From: Adiantum capillus-veneris
Lineage: Eukaryota > Streptophyta > Polypodiopsida > Polypodiales > Pteridaceae
Direction: 5' to 3'
DNA length: 64,000 bases
Assembly (NCBI GenBank): GCA_014529385.2
Contig: CM043962.1
Coordinates: forward strand, 37,849,098 to 37,913,097
Both the position numbers and the translations under genes were made by a program. Positions 1 through 11,008 of this stretch are shown here, piece after piece; the first letter of the stretch is position 1, and every line of letters begins with the position of its first letter. The notes beneath the pieces are model-generated. The model saw only the letters and a program-made list of their open reading frames with translations. It had not been told where the DNA came from and ran no database searches.

Positions 1-94
1 TTAATCAATGTGATGTTGATTTGTCCTTGACGTTCAGTATTCTTAGAAGCCATTGACACGTCTTTGAAATAAAAAAGCAATCCCCTTTTTTTCA

Positions 95-1125
95 ATGGTT
101 TATGAGTGTTCCTTTTCAAACGCTGGAAGGCCAAGGAATGTAAGAGCTATCAATTTGCTTTTGAAAGAAATTGGCAAAGTTGAAAAAATAAAGGCCACTT
201 TGCTAGAATTAAACACAATAGTAAAATGCTTTAGAGAGCATCACTTTTTATGTGCCTTATTCAAAACAAATTCGTCTAACAAGACATTAAAATCTTTTGT
301 GCAACTAGGTTTGCTACTGCATATTATGTGTTGTCAACACTAAAAGAAGTTCGGCATGCATTGGTGGAGACAGTTACCAACAAGCGATGGGATGCATGGC
401 TTAGCAAATATTGCAGAGCTACCAAGCTACAACATTAAGGGTTCATCAGCTAGTCAATTTTTTAGTGTTTTGGAGAAATGTGGAAAAGATTGTCAATGCT
501 ACTAAACCCTTTGTTGATTTGCTGCACTTGGTGGATAAAGTTTTCTTTGTGTTTGGGAAGGTATATTTGGTATATGTCAAAATCCATTGAAAAGCCTAAG
601 GAATTTCAAGTCTACACTAGAAGATACAAAACTTTTTTGGTTTCATGTGCAAAATCTAAATGGGCACAAATGCACACACTATTACATAGTGCAGCATTTG
701 CTTTGGATCCAAATTTTCAACTCCATGAACAATCCTCCAATTCTGAAGTGATGCATGGTTTCAAGACTGTGTGCATGCAGCTCTTAGGGCGTGAAGGGAG
801 AAAAGATGCATTTCACCAATGTGTTGACTATGCAAATAGGGTTAATATGTATGGTGATCCTTGGCACATTGACGGCATCAAAAAAGTTAGCACGCCTATG
901 TGGTGGAAAGAATATGGTGGAGAAAAGATAGAATTGCAACATGCAGCTATGAGAGTATTATATATTACTGCTTCAAGTGGTAGTTGCGAGAGAAATTGGT
1001 ATGCATTTAACTTCCTACACACTAAAAAGAGAAATAGACTACAACCAAAATGAGGCGAGGCTCTAGTATATGTGTTTTGTAATATAGGATTGTTGCTTGG
1101 TCCAACCAACATTGCGATGAGAGCG
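95..1125 (+). pseudogene. hAT-family transposase remnant
   Basis: A decayed cut-and-paste DNA transposase. The first open piece (95-343) reads like the DUF659-side part of plant hAT proteins (INLLLKEIGKVEKIK, then a CFREHHFLCALF stretch). A frameshift near 310 moves the reading into another frame, where FATAYYVLSTLKEVRHAL continues the family pattern. The piece at 478-1053 ends in the hAT C-terminal dimerisation signature, with ASSGSCERNW followed by LHTKKRNRL. A TGA at 1051-1053 interrupts the same frame, which continues with ALVYVFCNIGLLL. At least one frameshift and one stop make it non-functional. The N-terminal zinc finger and the first catalytic region would lie left of the window. I saw no terminal inverted repeats. 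The family assignment rests on the CERNW/HTKKRNRL motif and is firm; boundaries are approximate. Confidence 0.85.
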
Positions 1126-1565
1126 ACAAAACATTTTTTTAGTATAAAGAAAACGCATGAGGCAGTTTTGTTGTTGCAACTCAAAGTGACAATGAGTCAA
1201 AGTGGGAGATGGCTTCAGAATGTTCAAACATGGAAGAAGTTGATGACATGGTTGCGGTGTTTTATTGTGACAACATTGTTTAAAATCACTTTTGGTACAA
1301 TGTACCTGCAATTCACTTTTGGTATAATGTACTTGTAATCCCCTTGGTTTTGTTGTTGTGATGTCTATCACTTTTATGTTACATGTCACATATTGTATAC
1401 AATTATCATATATGGATGAAAAAGACACAAAGCAATAAATATTCGAGTTGATTACATTGAATGATTACAAAATTATTGCTTAAATGATTACAACAATAGA
1501 AGTAAATGCTTTTACAACTCAACATGTTGAGTGAGATCTTTCAAAATCTCATTCAAACAAAATTA
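1126..1565. other. no gene seen; short tandem repeat
   Basis: Downstream of the hAT remnant I see no coding signal. A short direct duplication of a segment containing CACTTTTGGTA lies at about 1283-1335. The stretch ends at a sharp junction near 1566, where the copia gag fragment begins. Confidence 0.5.
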
Positions 1566-1699
1566 TTCCAATGTTGGTAGTTCTTGCCGTTTAATTTCTT
1601 GATCTTGAGCTTCCCTTCCTCCGCCATTACTCCCACTCAATTCAAGGAATCCTTTCCTTGAGATACTTAGCTACGAGCAAACCTTGCTCTGATACCAGT
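1566..1699 (-). pseudogene. copia gag start with primer-binding site, truncated
   Basis: Read on the minus strand, the LTR at 1700-2412 is followed by AC, a primer-binding site matching TGGTATCAGAGCA (1685-1697, initiator tRNA-Met type) and the first codons of a copia Gag (MAEEGKLKI, start near 1632). The coding sequence stops abruptly near 1566, after the equivalent of YQHW in the related elements at 27.4 and 51.6 kb. This LTR therefore has pol on one side and gag on the other. Confidence 0.8.
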
Positions 1700-1780
1700 T
1701 GTTAGGAAATAGGATGTAGCTAAGTAGATAATAGAGTAGCTTACTTAATGGAGAGAGACAATTTTTCACACACAAGAGAC

Positions 1781-1814
<34 letters not shown>

Positions 1815-2412
1815 ATACAATAAACGTGGTTCACCCAATGTGTGCTATGTCCACGAGAAAGCAGTCACTCAATGGCTTTGGTACTTCAAACAAGAAGTAG
1901 GTTACAAAGGCATTATACCCTTAATAGAGCTCCCACCTTGCTTCACTCTCACCACCTCACACCCACCTTGTTGCATCAACTTCACAATGCATTTTCTGTG
2001 TAGAAGAGGCCTCCTTTTATAGGCCAAAAGTGTTGCTTTCTCTCATGAGAGGCAGCCGTGTTTAGCCGCCCTTGTGTAGACAAGTCCAAGTTGGACTCTC
2101 CAATGCACCCATGTCTGGCCGCCCTTGAGAAGACAAGTCCACCTTGAAATGGGCCATCGTCCATTGACTTTGGCCATTGACTTTTGACCACTGGCCATTG
2201 ACTACCGGCCAACTGGCCGGCCGTTTTTCGTCCACTTTGTCGCCGCTGTCTGGCCATAATATTTCGACAAAGGGAATATTCTGTGAACTTTTGGTTTTTC
2301 GATGAGTGATTCTTCTTCATGCATGATGGCTTCTCCTCATAGCGGGGGCCTTACAAATATACATTTTTAATACAAAAAATTACAAGGGGTAAATCAAGCT
2401 CCATACTTAACA
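1700..2412 (-). repeat. LTR of copia element E
   Basis: A 713-bp LTR bounded by TGTTA...TAACA and closely similar to the LTRs of elements C and G. It contains an (AG)n microsatellite at 1782-1813, equivalent to the (CT)n tract in the other copies. A polypurine tract lies just outside it (2413-2427 on the minus strand, CTCCAAGTGGGAGAT). It serves as the 3' LTR of the RNase H-bearing fragment to its right and is also followed by a PBS and gag start on its left. Confidence 0.9.
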
Positions 2413-2787
2413 ATCTCCCACTTGGAGACGGATCTCCATACCAAACATGTGACTGCTTTCCATTATTGTTGACTACCTTGGTAAACATGTCTGCAGGATT
2501 TTCACTTGTGTGCACCTTTCCTAGCTTTAGTTGTCCCTCTTCCAAAAGAATGCGTATGAAGTGATATCTCACCTCAATGTGCTTTGTCCTTGAGTGAAAG
2601 GTTGAATTCTTTGCAAGATGAATGGCTCTTTGACTGTCATTGTACAAGACACAATTGTCTTTCTTGTATCCAAGCTCCTCCAAGAATATGTGAAGCCACA
2701 GAATCTCTTTGCTTGCCTCCGTCATTGCTACATATTCTGCTTCCGGTGGTAGAAAGTGAGACCACTTTCTGTAGCTTTGAAGCCCAA
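2413..2787 (-). pseudogene. copia RNase H, C-terminal end (element E)
   Basis: The minus strand encodes the end of a Ty1/copia polyprotein: PEAEYVAMTEASKEILWL, then SQRAIHLAKNSTFHSRTKHI and KVHTSENPADMFTKV, the RNase H domain that degrades the RNA strand during reverse transcription. Compared with elements C and G, a deletion of about 50 bp just after DMFTKVV removes the normal stop, so the frame runs into the LTR. The 5' side is cut at 2787 by insertion of element A; the interrupted codons resume at 13684 on the other side of it. Confidence 0.9.
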
Positions 2788-3362
2788 TGTTAACCCTCAC
2801 GCACATTCCTATCACCTAAGATGGACACCGTATTATTTATTTGGTAGAGTCAAGTACCGGGCTTGTCGGTCCAATAGGAAAAGGGTAAGAGTGATCGCCG
2901 ATGAGAGGTGCACTCTAACTCAAAAATTCAAGGAATTAGTTGGCTAAGCATGAGTGCCCAAGTGTGAATGGGGCGATCTTATATAAAAGTCAACTAAACC
3001 TAAAATTCACTCATTCTTTCATTTGTGCAATTGAAGAGTGCTCTTGCTCCATCTCCATCTTCTTCTTCTTCACCTCTTTGTGTGTGTGTGTGTGTGTATG
3101 CGTGAGAGAGAGAGAGAGAGTGTGCGATCAGGCATTGCGATGACGGCACGACGGTGGCAAAGCGATTGAGCGCGGCACAATGGTGGCTCCTTCTTCTCGG
3201 CGAGGAATCCTCCACGACAGCAAGCGTAGAGCGATGAGTGACACACCATCACCCTCTTTTAGTTTACTAGTTTAGGCTAGTTGCGTGCTTGGATCCATTT
3301 GTGGCTCGCACACAGTGTATTGGCAAGTTCCTTTGCATTGACACGTGTGACAGACGCCCACA
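2788..3362 (+). repeat. 5' LTR of element A
   Basis: A 575-bp LTR starting TGTTAACCC and ending CCCACA. It is co-linear with 13045-13678. It holds a TATA box, a short (TG)n tract (about 3079-3097) and a (GA)n tract (about 3103-3120). The difference in length from the 3' LTR comes mainly from the dinucleotide tract. Confidence 0.92.
2979..2989 (+). promoter_or_regulatory. TATA box in LTR of element A
   Basis: TTATATAAAAG in a TATA-poor surrounding, conserved in the 3' LTR (about 13237-13246). It probably marks the U3 promoter, with transcription starting some 25-35 bp downstream. Confidence 0.65.
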
Positions 3363-3366
3363 TTTT

Positions 3367-3384
3367 TGGCACCTTTGCCGGGGA
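3367..3384 (+). other. Primer-binding site, tRNA-Asp type (element A)
   Basis: TGGCACCTTTGCCGGGGA differs at two positions from TGGCGCCGTTGCCGGGGA, the tRNA-Asp-complementary PBS of many plant gypsy elements. It lies four bases after the LTR end, which fixes the element's plus orientation. Confidence 0.85.
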
Positions 3385-4107
3385 ATTGCCTTGCACTAAG
3401 CTCAAGAGGCACTCTGTGCTTCTTCTGTGAGTCTTTGAGTTAGGAAGGAAGAGGAAGAAGAAGAAGTTAATTGCTGCAAGTTTTTTCGTGCATAATCTCT
3501 GTTTTTTGTCAATGCCTGCTTGCACAGTTAGTAGTTAATGTGTTAGTAGTGACAGAGTGTTTTCTATCAATGGCTGCTTGCACAGTTTTTTACACGGTTA
3601 ATAGATAGCTTGGTTTCTGCCAATGTCTGTTTACACAGTTTTTAATTTATTTGCATAGTTAGTGTGTTAGCTAGTGAATGAGTAAACAGTTAGAAAAGTA
3701 TGTAGATTCACTATTCACTATCAGTTAGTAATTAGCAAAGTAGATAAGCTTAGTTAGCAGAATAGTTAGTTGTAGAAGAGAGAAGGTTAGGTTAGTGAGG
3801 AGAGTAGGCCAAAATTTTTGTGTGTGTGGCCAAAAAAGGTCACCGAAATCGTGTGCGGAGACCCCAAAAAAAAAAAGCGTGAGGTGTGAGTGTGTTCTAC
3901 GAAAATTTTGAATTGGAATCAGGGGCCCAAGCCCAGACCCAAGCCTTAGTCCTATGATATATACTAGACTCACTCTTATATATATACCCTTCCTCCACAA
4001 GAGGGAATGAGGGCATGTGGGATAAGTTCCTCAAGTCCTCCACCATCCCCTTCACACTCACCCTTTGGACTTGCTAATTCTAGCCCATCAATCCCTACTT
4101 GTCCACA
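3385..4107 (+). other. Leader of element A
   Basis: An untranslated leader with purine-rich runs (3451-3466) and no recognisable gene. Its right end overlaps an 83-codon minus-strand open stretch (4095-4346) that may be an inverted Gag segment. Confidence 0.5.
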
Positions 4108-6665
4108 ATGTTAGGGTTTAGGACTACCAAGTACATGGTACCCTCGTCATCTAGATATCTATCTCCGCTATAGCTCACAGGCACTAAGTCCTTGAACTCA
4201 CTAGGTCTATCTTCTATCTTTACACAATAGCGGTCCATTCCATCTTTGTAGATCTTGGCACGTTGCAAAATGGAGACTCCCTCGGTAAGTACGATGGATC
4301 CTCCATATGTTGTTTTGCCAGGGGTCTCAGTGCAGTTTGAGCCCACAAGTGATAGCTTTACTTTTCCAAGTCTAGCTCATCTTTCCCTTGATGACACTAC
4401 GGCTACCATGCCTACTCCAATGATGGGCATGCCAAGAAATACGCCATGGACCTCATTTGTTAGTAAAGCACCACTATATGGTAGCTCAATGCCGACAACA
4501 GTACCTACAAGTGTGTACCAATCGTATATACCCATGGATCCTCGTACTCATGTAGTCCCTACCCCTCCCATTTTTTCAACTACCTATGCTCCACAATCAC
4601 AACACCCAAGTTCTTATTTCCATGGGACTATACCGGCTAGCATTAGCATGTCACATCCAATGTCTGCCATGCCTAGGGCCACATATATGAACTTTGGGCC
4701 ACCATATGGCACAACATCGTACCCAACGTGGAACCCAAGGGCTTCCTATGCGCCAAGCCCAATGCCAATACCTAAAAATCCACATGTAGTCTTTGGAGCA
4801 CCTCCACCCGCGGTGCCTGCTCACTTAGGTGACTTGGCAACATTTGCTCAAGCTATAGGTCGATCTATTGCTGAGAATATGTGTAACACGCCTGATAGAG
4901 AACCTAGAAGTAAAGCAGTACAAATAGCCAAGCTCACACAAAAATTTAGTGGAGACGGGGATGTGAGAAAGCATATCGAAGTGTTTGAGAACAAATATGC
5001 GATTCTCTAGGAGAACACAATGATCTGCATAAGAGTAATGCTTTAAGCCTTACCTTAAGTGAGAAGGCAGGGGATTGGTATAGAACCCTAAGGGTGGAAG
5101 AAAAAACGATTTACCCTACTCTTAGGAGATTGTTCTTGAAAGAATACATACAAGAGGGAGTACTTTGGGGTGTAGCCTCTCAGCTCCAGAAAGCCCAACG
5201 AGAGGAAGGAGAGTCGGTGAGAGACTTTATTAGTCGCTTAAAGCATTTGAATTCTCCTTGTAATCCAAATGAGCGCTTCAATAATAATCAATTTCTTGAT
5301 AGATTCATTAGGGGATTACGATATGAGGATATCTACAATGGCCTAGTCGTTAGAGGTATCACCAATTGGGAAGAAGTTACCACCAATGCGATCCAATTGG
5401 AGGATAATTTAATGATTCAAGGAGAAAGACTGTCTGTTGAGCCTAAATCTATCAGCTCGCAACAAGCATCGGGGGCATCAGCCAATGACCCTAAAGCCTA
5501 CTTCTAAGGAGCCAAAGATATCTGAGATGACTTTAGCAGATCTCACCAAGGTCATTCAAGAGAATCTTAGAGACAATCGTGCTCTGCAAAACAATCATAT
5601 CTATCCAAGAAGGGAGCAACAATGGTGCTCAGTATGCTATGTACCACATAGTACCAGTGAATGCCCTACTTCTAGAGTAAAATTCAATGGGAACTGCAAT
5701 GCCTATGGGAGGTATGGTCATCAAGCTAAGGATTGCATAGTATTTAAGCATGTGATGGCCAATAGACCAACCTTAGCATGGACAAACGCACCTCGAGTGC
5801 CTGCATTGATGCCGGCCCCACCTCTTGAACAAACTTCACAACACATGGTCCCTAGGGACCAAAATGTTGTTCAAAAAACACCCTTACCACCCAAGTGCTA
5901 GGACTGCAACCACCACATCCAAGAATCGCTTGTGTGAATCAAGTGGATTGTGAGTCATCCATTGCTTGTTTGGAAGGCTGTGAGGAAGATCTAGACCCTA
6001 ATATTTCCTATGGGATGGATGCGCTTGAAGAAAGTCCACAATACTACATGGAGGACTATTGGGGACAAGTCAAACTTGTCTATCAAGTAGCTGCTCTTGC
6101 TGCAAGAGGCCAAAATATCAATTACACTACTAAGAGACCACCTCTTCAATGCTATGAGTGTGGAGGTTCACATCATGTGACCGAGGGTCCTATTAGGCTA
6201 CAAAAGAACGCCACATTAATGCAAACCAATCAAACGACTACAATGCTAATACTCATGTGTAATCGATGTGGCATAGATCATTTGATTGCCCAATGTCCAA
6301 ATAATCCAAATGCACCGAAGATCACGCCATTAAGCTTGATTGAGGTTACCGAGGAGCCATCACAAAGTACACCTGTGGTACCAGTAAACGTACTCACACG
6401 ATCGATGCTCCAAAAACAAAATTATATTCTTGAGGAAAGAGACACGGTATCAATTATCCAATCTCAAAAAAAGAAGAAAACACGAAGGAAGAGATCGCAA
6501 AAAGCAGTGAAGTCAAACCCCAGTTCAAAAACCAACATAGGGATTGGTGATGACCCCGTATATATGAACGATGCTGAAGAGGATTCTGCAGGTAAAATGA
6601 TGGAGACCAAAGAAACCACTAAGATAGAAACCAACAAGGAAGATCTTCATGAGCCACAATGGTAG
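4108..6665 (+). pseudogene. Gag polyprotein of element A, frameshifted
   Basis: Gag forms the particle that packages element RNA. The frame starting near 4108 has stops before it opens at 4255. It then gives a Pro/Met/Ser-rich N-terminal region and the start of the capsid domain (LTQKFSGDGDVRKHIEVFE, ending 5010). The capsid (retrotransposon gag) domain continues in another frame at 5094-5507 (LRRLFLKEYIQEG, ESVRDFISRLKHL, RFIRGLRYEDIY). The nucleocapsid part follows at 5437-5901 and 5895-6665, with CSVCYVPHSTSEC, CYECGGSHHV (last Cys replaced by Gly) and CNRCGIDHLIAQC. The last has three residues between Cys2 and His instead of four, as in element B. A Lys/Arg-rich stretch (KKKKTRRKRSQKAVK) closes it. 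Several frameshifts are needed to read it through. Confidence 0.8.
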
Positions 6666-8129
6666 GGATCCAAGAAGAAGATAGGAACTTATCCAAACCC
6701 TACAGAGGAGATCGAGCGAGTCAAGCAATTAAGAAGTTTGGTAGAAGATACCGAAAGGGATCTAGAACCAGCACCTAGACAAATCCAGATTACAGACACC
6801 ATGTTCCCTACGCAACAACAACCTCACCAAGTCCATAAACCCTTATCCATACCTAGTGTCATCAAAGAAGAAAGTGACTTAAAGTCATGGGAAAGTGGGC
6901 ATACTCACTTCTTGATGGAAAGAATGTTTACAAAGGGACTACCTTATCCTATTGAAGAAATGGAGATCCCATCTTCCCCAGTCAAGGGACTGAAGCACAA
7001 AAGGTGTCATCAAACATTGCCAAATTGATGGATTTCATGTCTTCAGAAGCTAGAACCACCATCATGTCCAAACTATATAAAGACCTTGAGCTAGTCTCAG
7101 CTCTTCGAGCCTTCCTCAATGGAGAACTAAAGTTTGGGCTACCACATTTGCACAGATGGATGGATCTGGGGAGATGCCAATAGAGGAGGAACACTTAGAT
7201 CCACAACCCAACCTAAATGAGAACCTCCGTTAACAAGTTGGGACAATACTTTGAGGGTGATGAATCCAATGTGACCATACCAATCACTACTAAGGGATTA
7301 ACTGTGAAGGGAATCCTTATGGTGGCGTTGGGGTTAGCATTGTGACTAAAAATTACTGGAAAACTATGGGAATACCTCACCTTGCAACCACAACCATAGT
7401 AGTGAAGATGGCCAATGAGTCTATTGTTAAACCTATTGGGATGCTAGAAGATCTCAAGATCAAGATCTTTGGACATAAAATAAGAATTACCCTCATTGTT
7501 ATGGATTTCTCCAAGCACACTATGGCATCGGAGATGATCTTAGGATGTCCTTTTATGAGGGAAGCAAAAATGGTACATGATTGGTCTAAAAACCATGTCT
7601 ACCTGCAGTGCCAAGATTCTGTCATTTGAGTGGATCTTGTAACTGGTTTATAATTGATCATAGATCTGACACCACACTTCACTCGGTCCCATTGCAGTAT
7701 TGTTACACGTGTAAAGCGGACACTGATGTTGGGGAAAATTCTCCTTATATGGATGTACTACCTTGGATGACTGAGTCGGACAATGTGGATTGGGTCCACC
7801 TAGTAGCAACCATAGACACTAGGGGAAATAGGGGGACAACCTAGGTAACACTTGAGGGGGATGAAATTCCACCACTCGTACCCATAAATATGCTAGAAGC
7901 AATGCATATAGCTTCTGATGACCTACAAGATGAAGGTTTGATTAGCATTGGAACCAATAGCACCTCATAAGACTATAGCCCAAACGATTTGGGGTTAGAA
8001 TCATCAATTGAAATTTACTCTGAGGATGAAGAATCTGAGTTAAATCTTAGTACAAATGTGGGGACAAACCATTCAGGGCCCAGTGGTACCCTAGATGACA
8101 ATCTATCCAAGGAAGCAGAACACGATGGT
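6666..8129 (+). pseudogene. Retropepsin-like protease and linker of element A
   Basis: After a degenerate spacer (open at 6738-7028) comes a protease domain that would cleave the polyprotein. The sequence around 7230 matches the segment just before the protease in element B (VNKLGQYFEGDESNVTIP here). The expected catalytic Asp-Ser/Gly-Gly region falls at about 7312-7340, where a one-base loss appears to have destroyed the frame. The frame recovers as VSIVTKNYWKTMGIP, and the flap and C-terminal strands are open at 7342-7629 (KIRITLIVMDFSKH, ILGCPFMREAKMVHDW). The acidic linker that follows (7608-8129, including WVHLVATIDT) also matches element B. The linker has stops and ends at the junction where reverse transcriptase should begin. 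Confidence 0.7.
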
Positions 8130-8283
8130 TGTTAATTCTCCTTGAGTTTGATTTTACCGTTGTGGTAAGACCTGGTAAAAGAGATGTCATGGTGGATCAT
8201 TTGTCTCGTATACCCAATAGTGAAGCCCCTACTGGAGTCGATGATGAGTTGCCCGACACATCTCTATTCCTAGTACAATACAT
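8130..8283 (+). pseudogene. RNase H C-terminal remnant; reverse transcriptase deleted
   Basis: The sequence FDFTVVVRPGKRDVMVDHL followed by SRIPNSEAPTGVDDELPD is the typical end of a Ty3/gypsy RNase H domain. It begins directly after the protease linker, so the reverse transcriptase and most of RNase H are missing. The junction is near 8130. Whether this was one deletion or several cannot be read from the sequence. Confidence 0.8.
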
Positions 8284-9584
8284 GAATGGAGTGAGAAGAT
8301 TGTGAACTTTCTAGTCAATGGTTTTCCACCCAAAGAGATTCATAAGGACATAGCTCGAAAACTGTTAAAAGAATGTGAACCTTACTCTCTCATTGCAGGA
8401 ACTCTCTACAAGCTAGGGAAGGATGATATTCTTAGATGTTGTGTTGGTGAGGATGAGTATTTATACATACTGTAAGAAGCCCACATGGGTAGAGCCGGAG
8501 GACATTTCTCAAGGGAACTAACAGCTAGAAAGGTGTTGCAATCAGGCTATTGGTGGCCTACCTTATTCAAGGATGCATCACTTTTTGCAAAAGGATGTGA
8601 TGAATGCCAACGTTACAAGATCACACAAGAAAGGGATAAGATGCCCTTACATCCTGTTAAAGAGACTCAACCATTTGAAAAATGGGGTTTAGACTTTGTA
8701 GACCCAATTAGTCCAGTAGCTTGTAGCACTCAATCTCGATATATTATCGTTGTCACTGACTATGTGACAAAGTGGGCAGAAGCCAGGGCGACACGTAAGG
8801 CTGATGCAAGGTCAACTGCCAAGTTTCTCTTTGAGAACATTATTACAAGATTTGGTTGTCCCTTTGAGATTGTGAGTGACAATGGTACTCATTTTATAAA
8901 TGGACTAATAAAAGAACTCACTACCAACTTTATGATAGCTCACCATAAGTCCACACCTTATTATCCACAAGCAAATGGCCAAGCTGAGAGCACCAGCAAG
9001 ACCGTTATCTCTATCTTGACCAAAACGGTGGAAGCTCATCGCACAGATTGGGATTTAAAGCTTACATCAGCTCTATGGGCTTATCATATTGTGTACAAAG
9101 TTGCCATTAACTGCACACCATTTAAGATGGTGTATAGCCAAGAAGCGGTTATGCCATGGGAGTTTGTCGTTCCTAGTCTTCGAGTAGCTTCTCAAGAAGG
9201 TTGGGATGGTAACCCCTTAGTTGAGCAATTATATATCCTTGAAAGGCTAGATGAAGAGAGGCAATTAGCTGTGCAAAATGCACTTGTGGAGAAAGATAGG
9301 AGGAAGAAATGGTCCGACCGTCATCTAAAGAACAAAGATATCAGTGTTGGTGATAAACTCCTTATGTATGGAGTGTCTAACAAAAAAAATATGTGGGAAA
9401 AGGACCATATAGGGTATGTGAGATCACCCCACAAGGAACCATTCATGTGGAGACTCTTGATGGAGTTGAAACCATTGGATTCCTCAATGGGAGCAAATTT
9501 AAAAGATACTATGATCCTTTAAGCCAAGAGGAGCTACGTGCCATCCATACAAAAAAGGCAGCCAAGGCACAAACAAAATTGTAG
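8284..9584 (+). pseudogene. Ty3/gypsy integrase (element A), nearly intact
   Basis: Integrase joins the element's DNA to the chromosome. The zinc-binding region has the H-H pair (EAHMGRAGGHF) and C-C pair (GCDECQRY). The catalytic core follows with WGLDFVDPISP (first Asp), VSDNGTHFING (second Asp) and YPQANGQAESTSK (Glu). The conserved ALWAYHIVYK and TPFKMVYSQEAVMPWEFV motifs are present. Frames before 8485 are open apart from an in-frame TAA at 8473-8475; the core is open from 8485 to 9522. A frameshift near 9393-9420 carries the C-terminal part (YRVCEITPQGTIHVETLDG) into the next frame up to 9584. No chromodomain is visible. All three catalytic acidic residues are kept. Confidence 0.88.
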
Positions 9585-9739
9585 AAGATACAAGCTCAAG
9601 ATGAGGCTAAGGAGCGACAAAAACGTATAAGACGAAAACAAGAGGCTAACCTTGGAGTTACACATGCATTCCACATTGAAACCAACGAGAGGATTGGTTG
9701 GACTCTGATACATGTCTATAATACCCTATTGAGCTAAAC

Positions 9740-10157
9740 AGCACCTATGGAAAAGTGTTATATAACGCCTTATTAGACACGGGTGCTAAATATAATCTGC
9801 TATCATATGGGGTGTGGTGTCAGTTAGGGAAGCCACCTCTATCTGAGAGTATTATCCAAGTCAAGGGTGTCAACAAAAAAAAAACTGCGGTTTTTGGAAT
9901 CTGGCACACTTCTGTCAGTTATGACAATGGAGTTGTAGCTCAAGACTTTTTGGTCATACCTATTGGAACTATGGAGGGTAATATAAACCTAGGATGCACA
10001 TGGATGATAGCCACCAAATGCACTATTGATTGGTGGACAGAGGGTGTCACAACGCAGAAACCAACTCTTAGCCCTACCACTCAAGCCATAGTCCCTGAGA
10101 TATTGCCTCTTAAGGAAATAAAAACCAAAACATTGCATGTCCAAGAGGTTGAACCAT
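9740..10157 (+). pseudogene. Second retropepsin-like segment downstream of integrase
   Basis: An open stretch (9755-10249) encodes LYNALLDTGAKYNLLSYGVW, which has the Asp-Thr-Gly signature of aspartic proteases. A second hydrophobic segment (VVAQDFLVIPIG) and LGCTWMIATKCTIDWW follow, in the position of the ILG-containing strand. It lies after integrase, unlike the normal protease before reverse transcriptase. It may be a duplicated protease or an accessory protein with a retropepsin fold. The initiating Met is unclear, and the frame is destroyed by the 80-bp duplication that follows. Confidence 0.5.
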
Positions 10158-10317
10158 ATGTCCCCATAGCCCAACTCTCTAGAGCTTCAACTGATGTAGT
10201 TGAAATAAAGCTTGAGACACACAAGACCCATCCCAATATGTCCCCATAGCCCAACTCTCTAGAGCTTCAACTAATGTAGTTGAAATAAAGCTTGAGACAC
10301 ACAAGACCCATCCCAAT
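10158..10317 (+). repeat. 80-bp tandem duplication
   Basis: Two head-to-tail copies start at 10158 and 10238 (ATGTCCCCATAGCCC) and differ at very few positions, so the duplication is recent. Eighty is not a multiple of three, so it shifts the accessory reading frame. Confidence 0.9.
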
Positions 10318-11008
10318 ATAACAAAGAAAAAATACAAGTGGGTCCCTAAAGCTTTTTTAGCGACCATAGCTAGTGCTAAAAGACAGGAGCCTGGTGAGAG
10401 ACGTCCCACTCGCTCCAAGAAATGTAAGGAAACGTGGCATTGGATTCATAAACGACTATTGGAAGCCCAAGGCTACTATCAAGGAAATGATCTAATATGG
10501 GTGTCAAAACGTAGATTGTGTTTCTACTTGTCACCGGGCCCATATAAGCCCAATCCTGTGGCTCCAAAACGAATTGAAGATCACGGAAAGGAAAAAATCA
10601 CGAAATGCTACACACCCGCTCCAGAGCTAGTTTGGGTACCAAAGAAAGAACGATTGGTTCCACCTAGCTCAAGAACAGGAAAGTCAAATGAAGCTTCTTG
10701 CTCTCCATGTAATTCCTATCCGAAAATAGAAGCTTCGACACAACCTCCACCTACCACAACCTCTACCTACCATTGTACATATCCATACAAGCAAGAAAGA
10801 GTTTGCACCTCCCGTTGTAAGTTCACCACCTACAACAACGTTGCAAATAAAATCATGGGAGAGTACCTTACCACCCTTGCAACTAGATGAAACACATAGG
10901 GCGGTCAAAAACTATTGGTTAAAGCCTTCACCCATAACAACTTGGAACAATTGGTTTTAAAAGGTGACGACATCATTCCAAAAGTTATGATCTACCCAAG
11001 GAAGCGGG
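10318..11008 (+). pseudogene. W-x-P-K-rich tail of element A
   Basis: The coding-like sequence contains spaced copies of an aromatic-x-Pro-Lys motif: KYKWVPKAFLA near 10330, a degenerate LIWVSKRRL near 10500 and ELVWVPKKERLVPP near 10630. The 10459-10890 frame is open. The related element B has the same kind of tail after its protease linker (KWIPK, FIWIPK, QVWVPK). The function is unknown. A purine-rich run (AGGAAGCGGGGAG) ends the segment at 11008. Confidence 0.45.

Noticed and set aside
828-1428. Minus-strand ORFs over the hAT remnant
   Set aside because: They are antisense shadows of the transposase, which has recognisable motifs on the plus strand.
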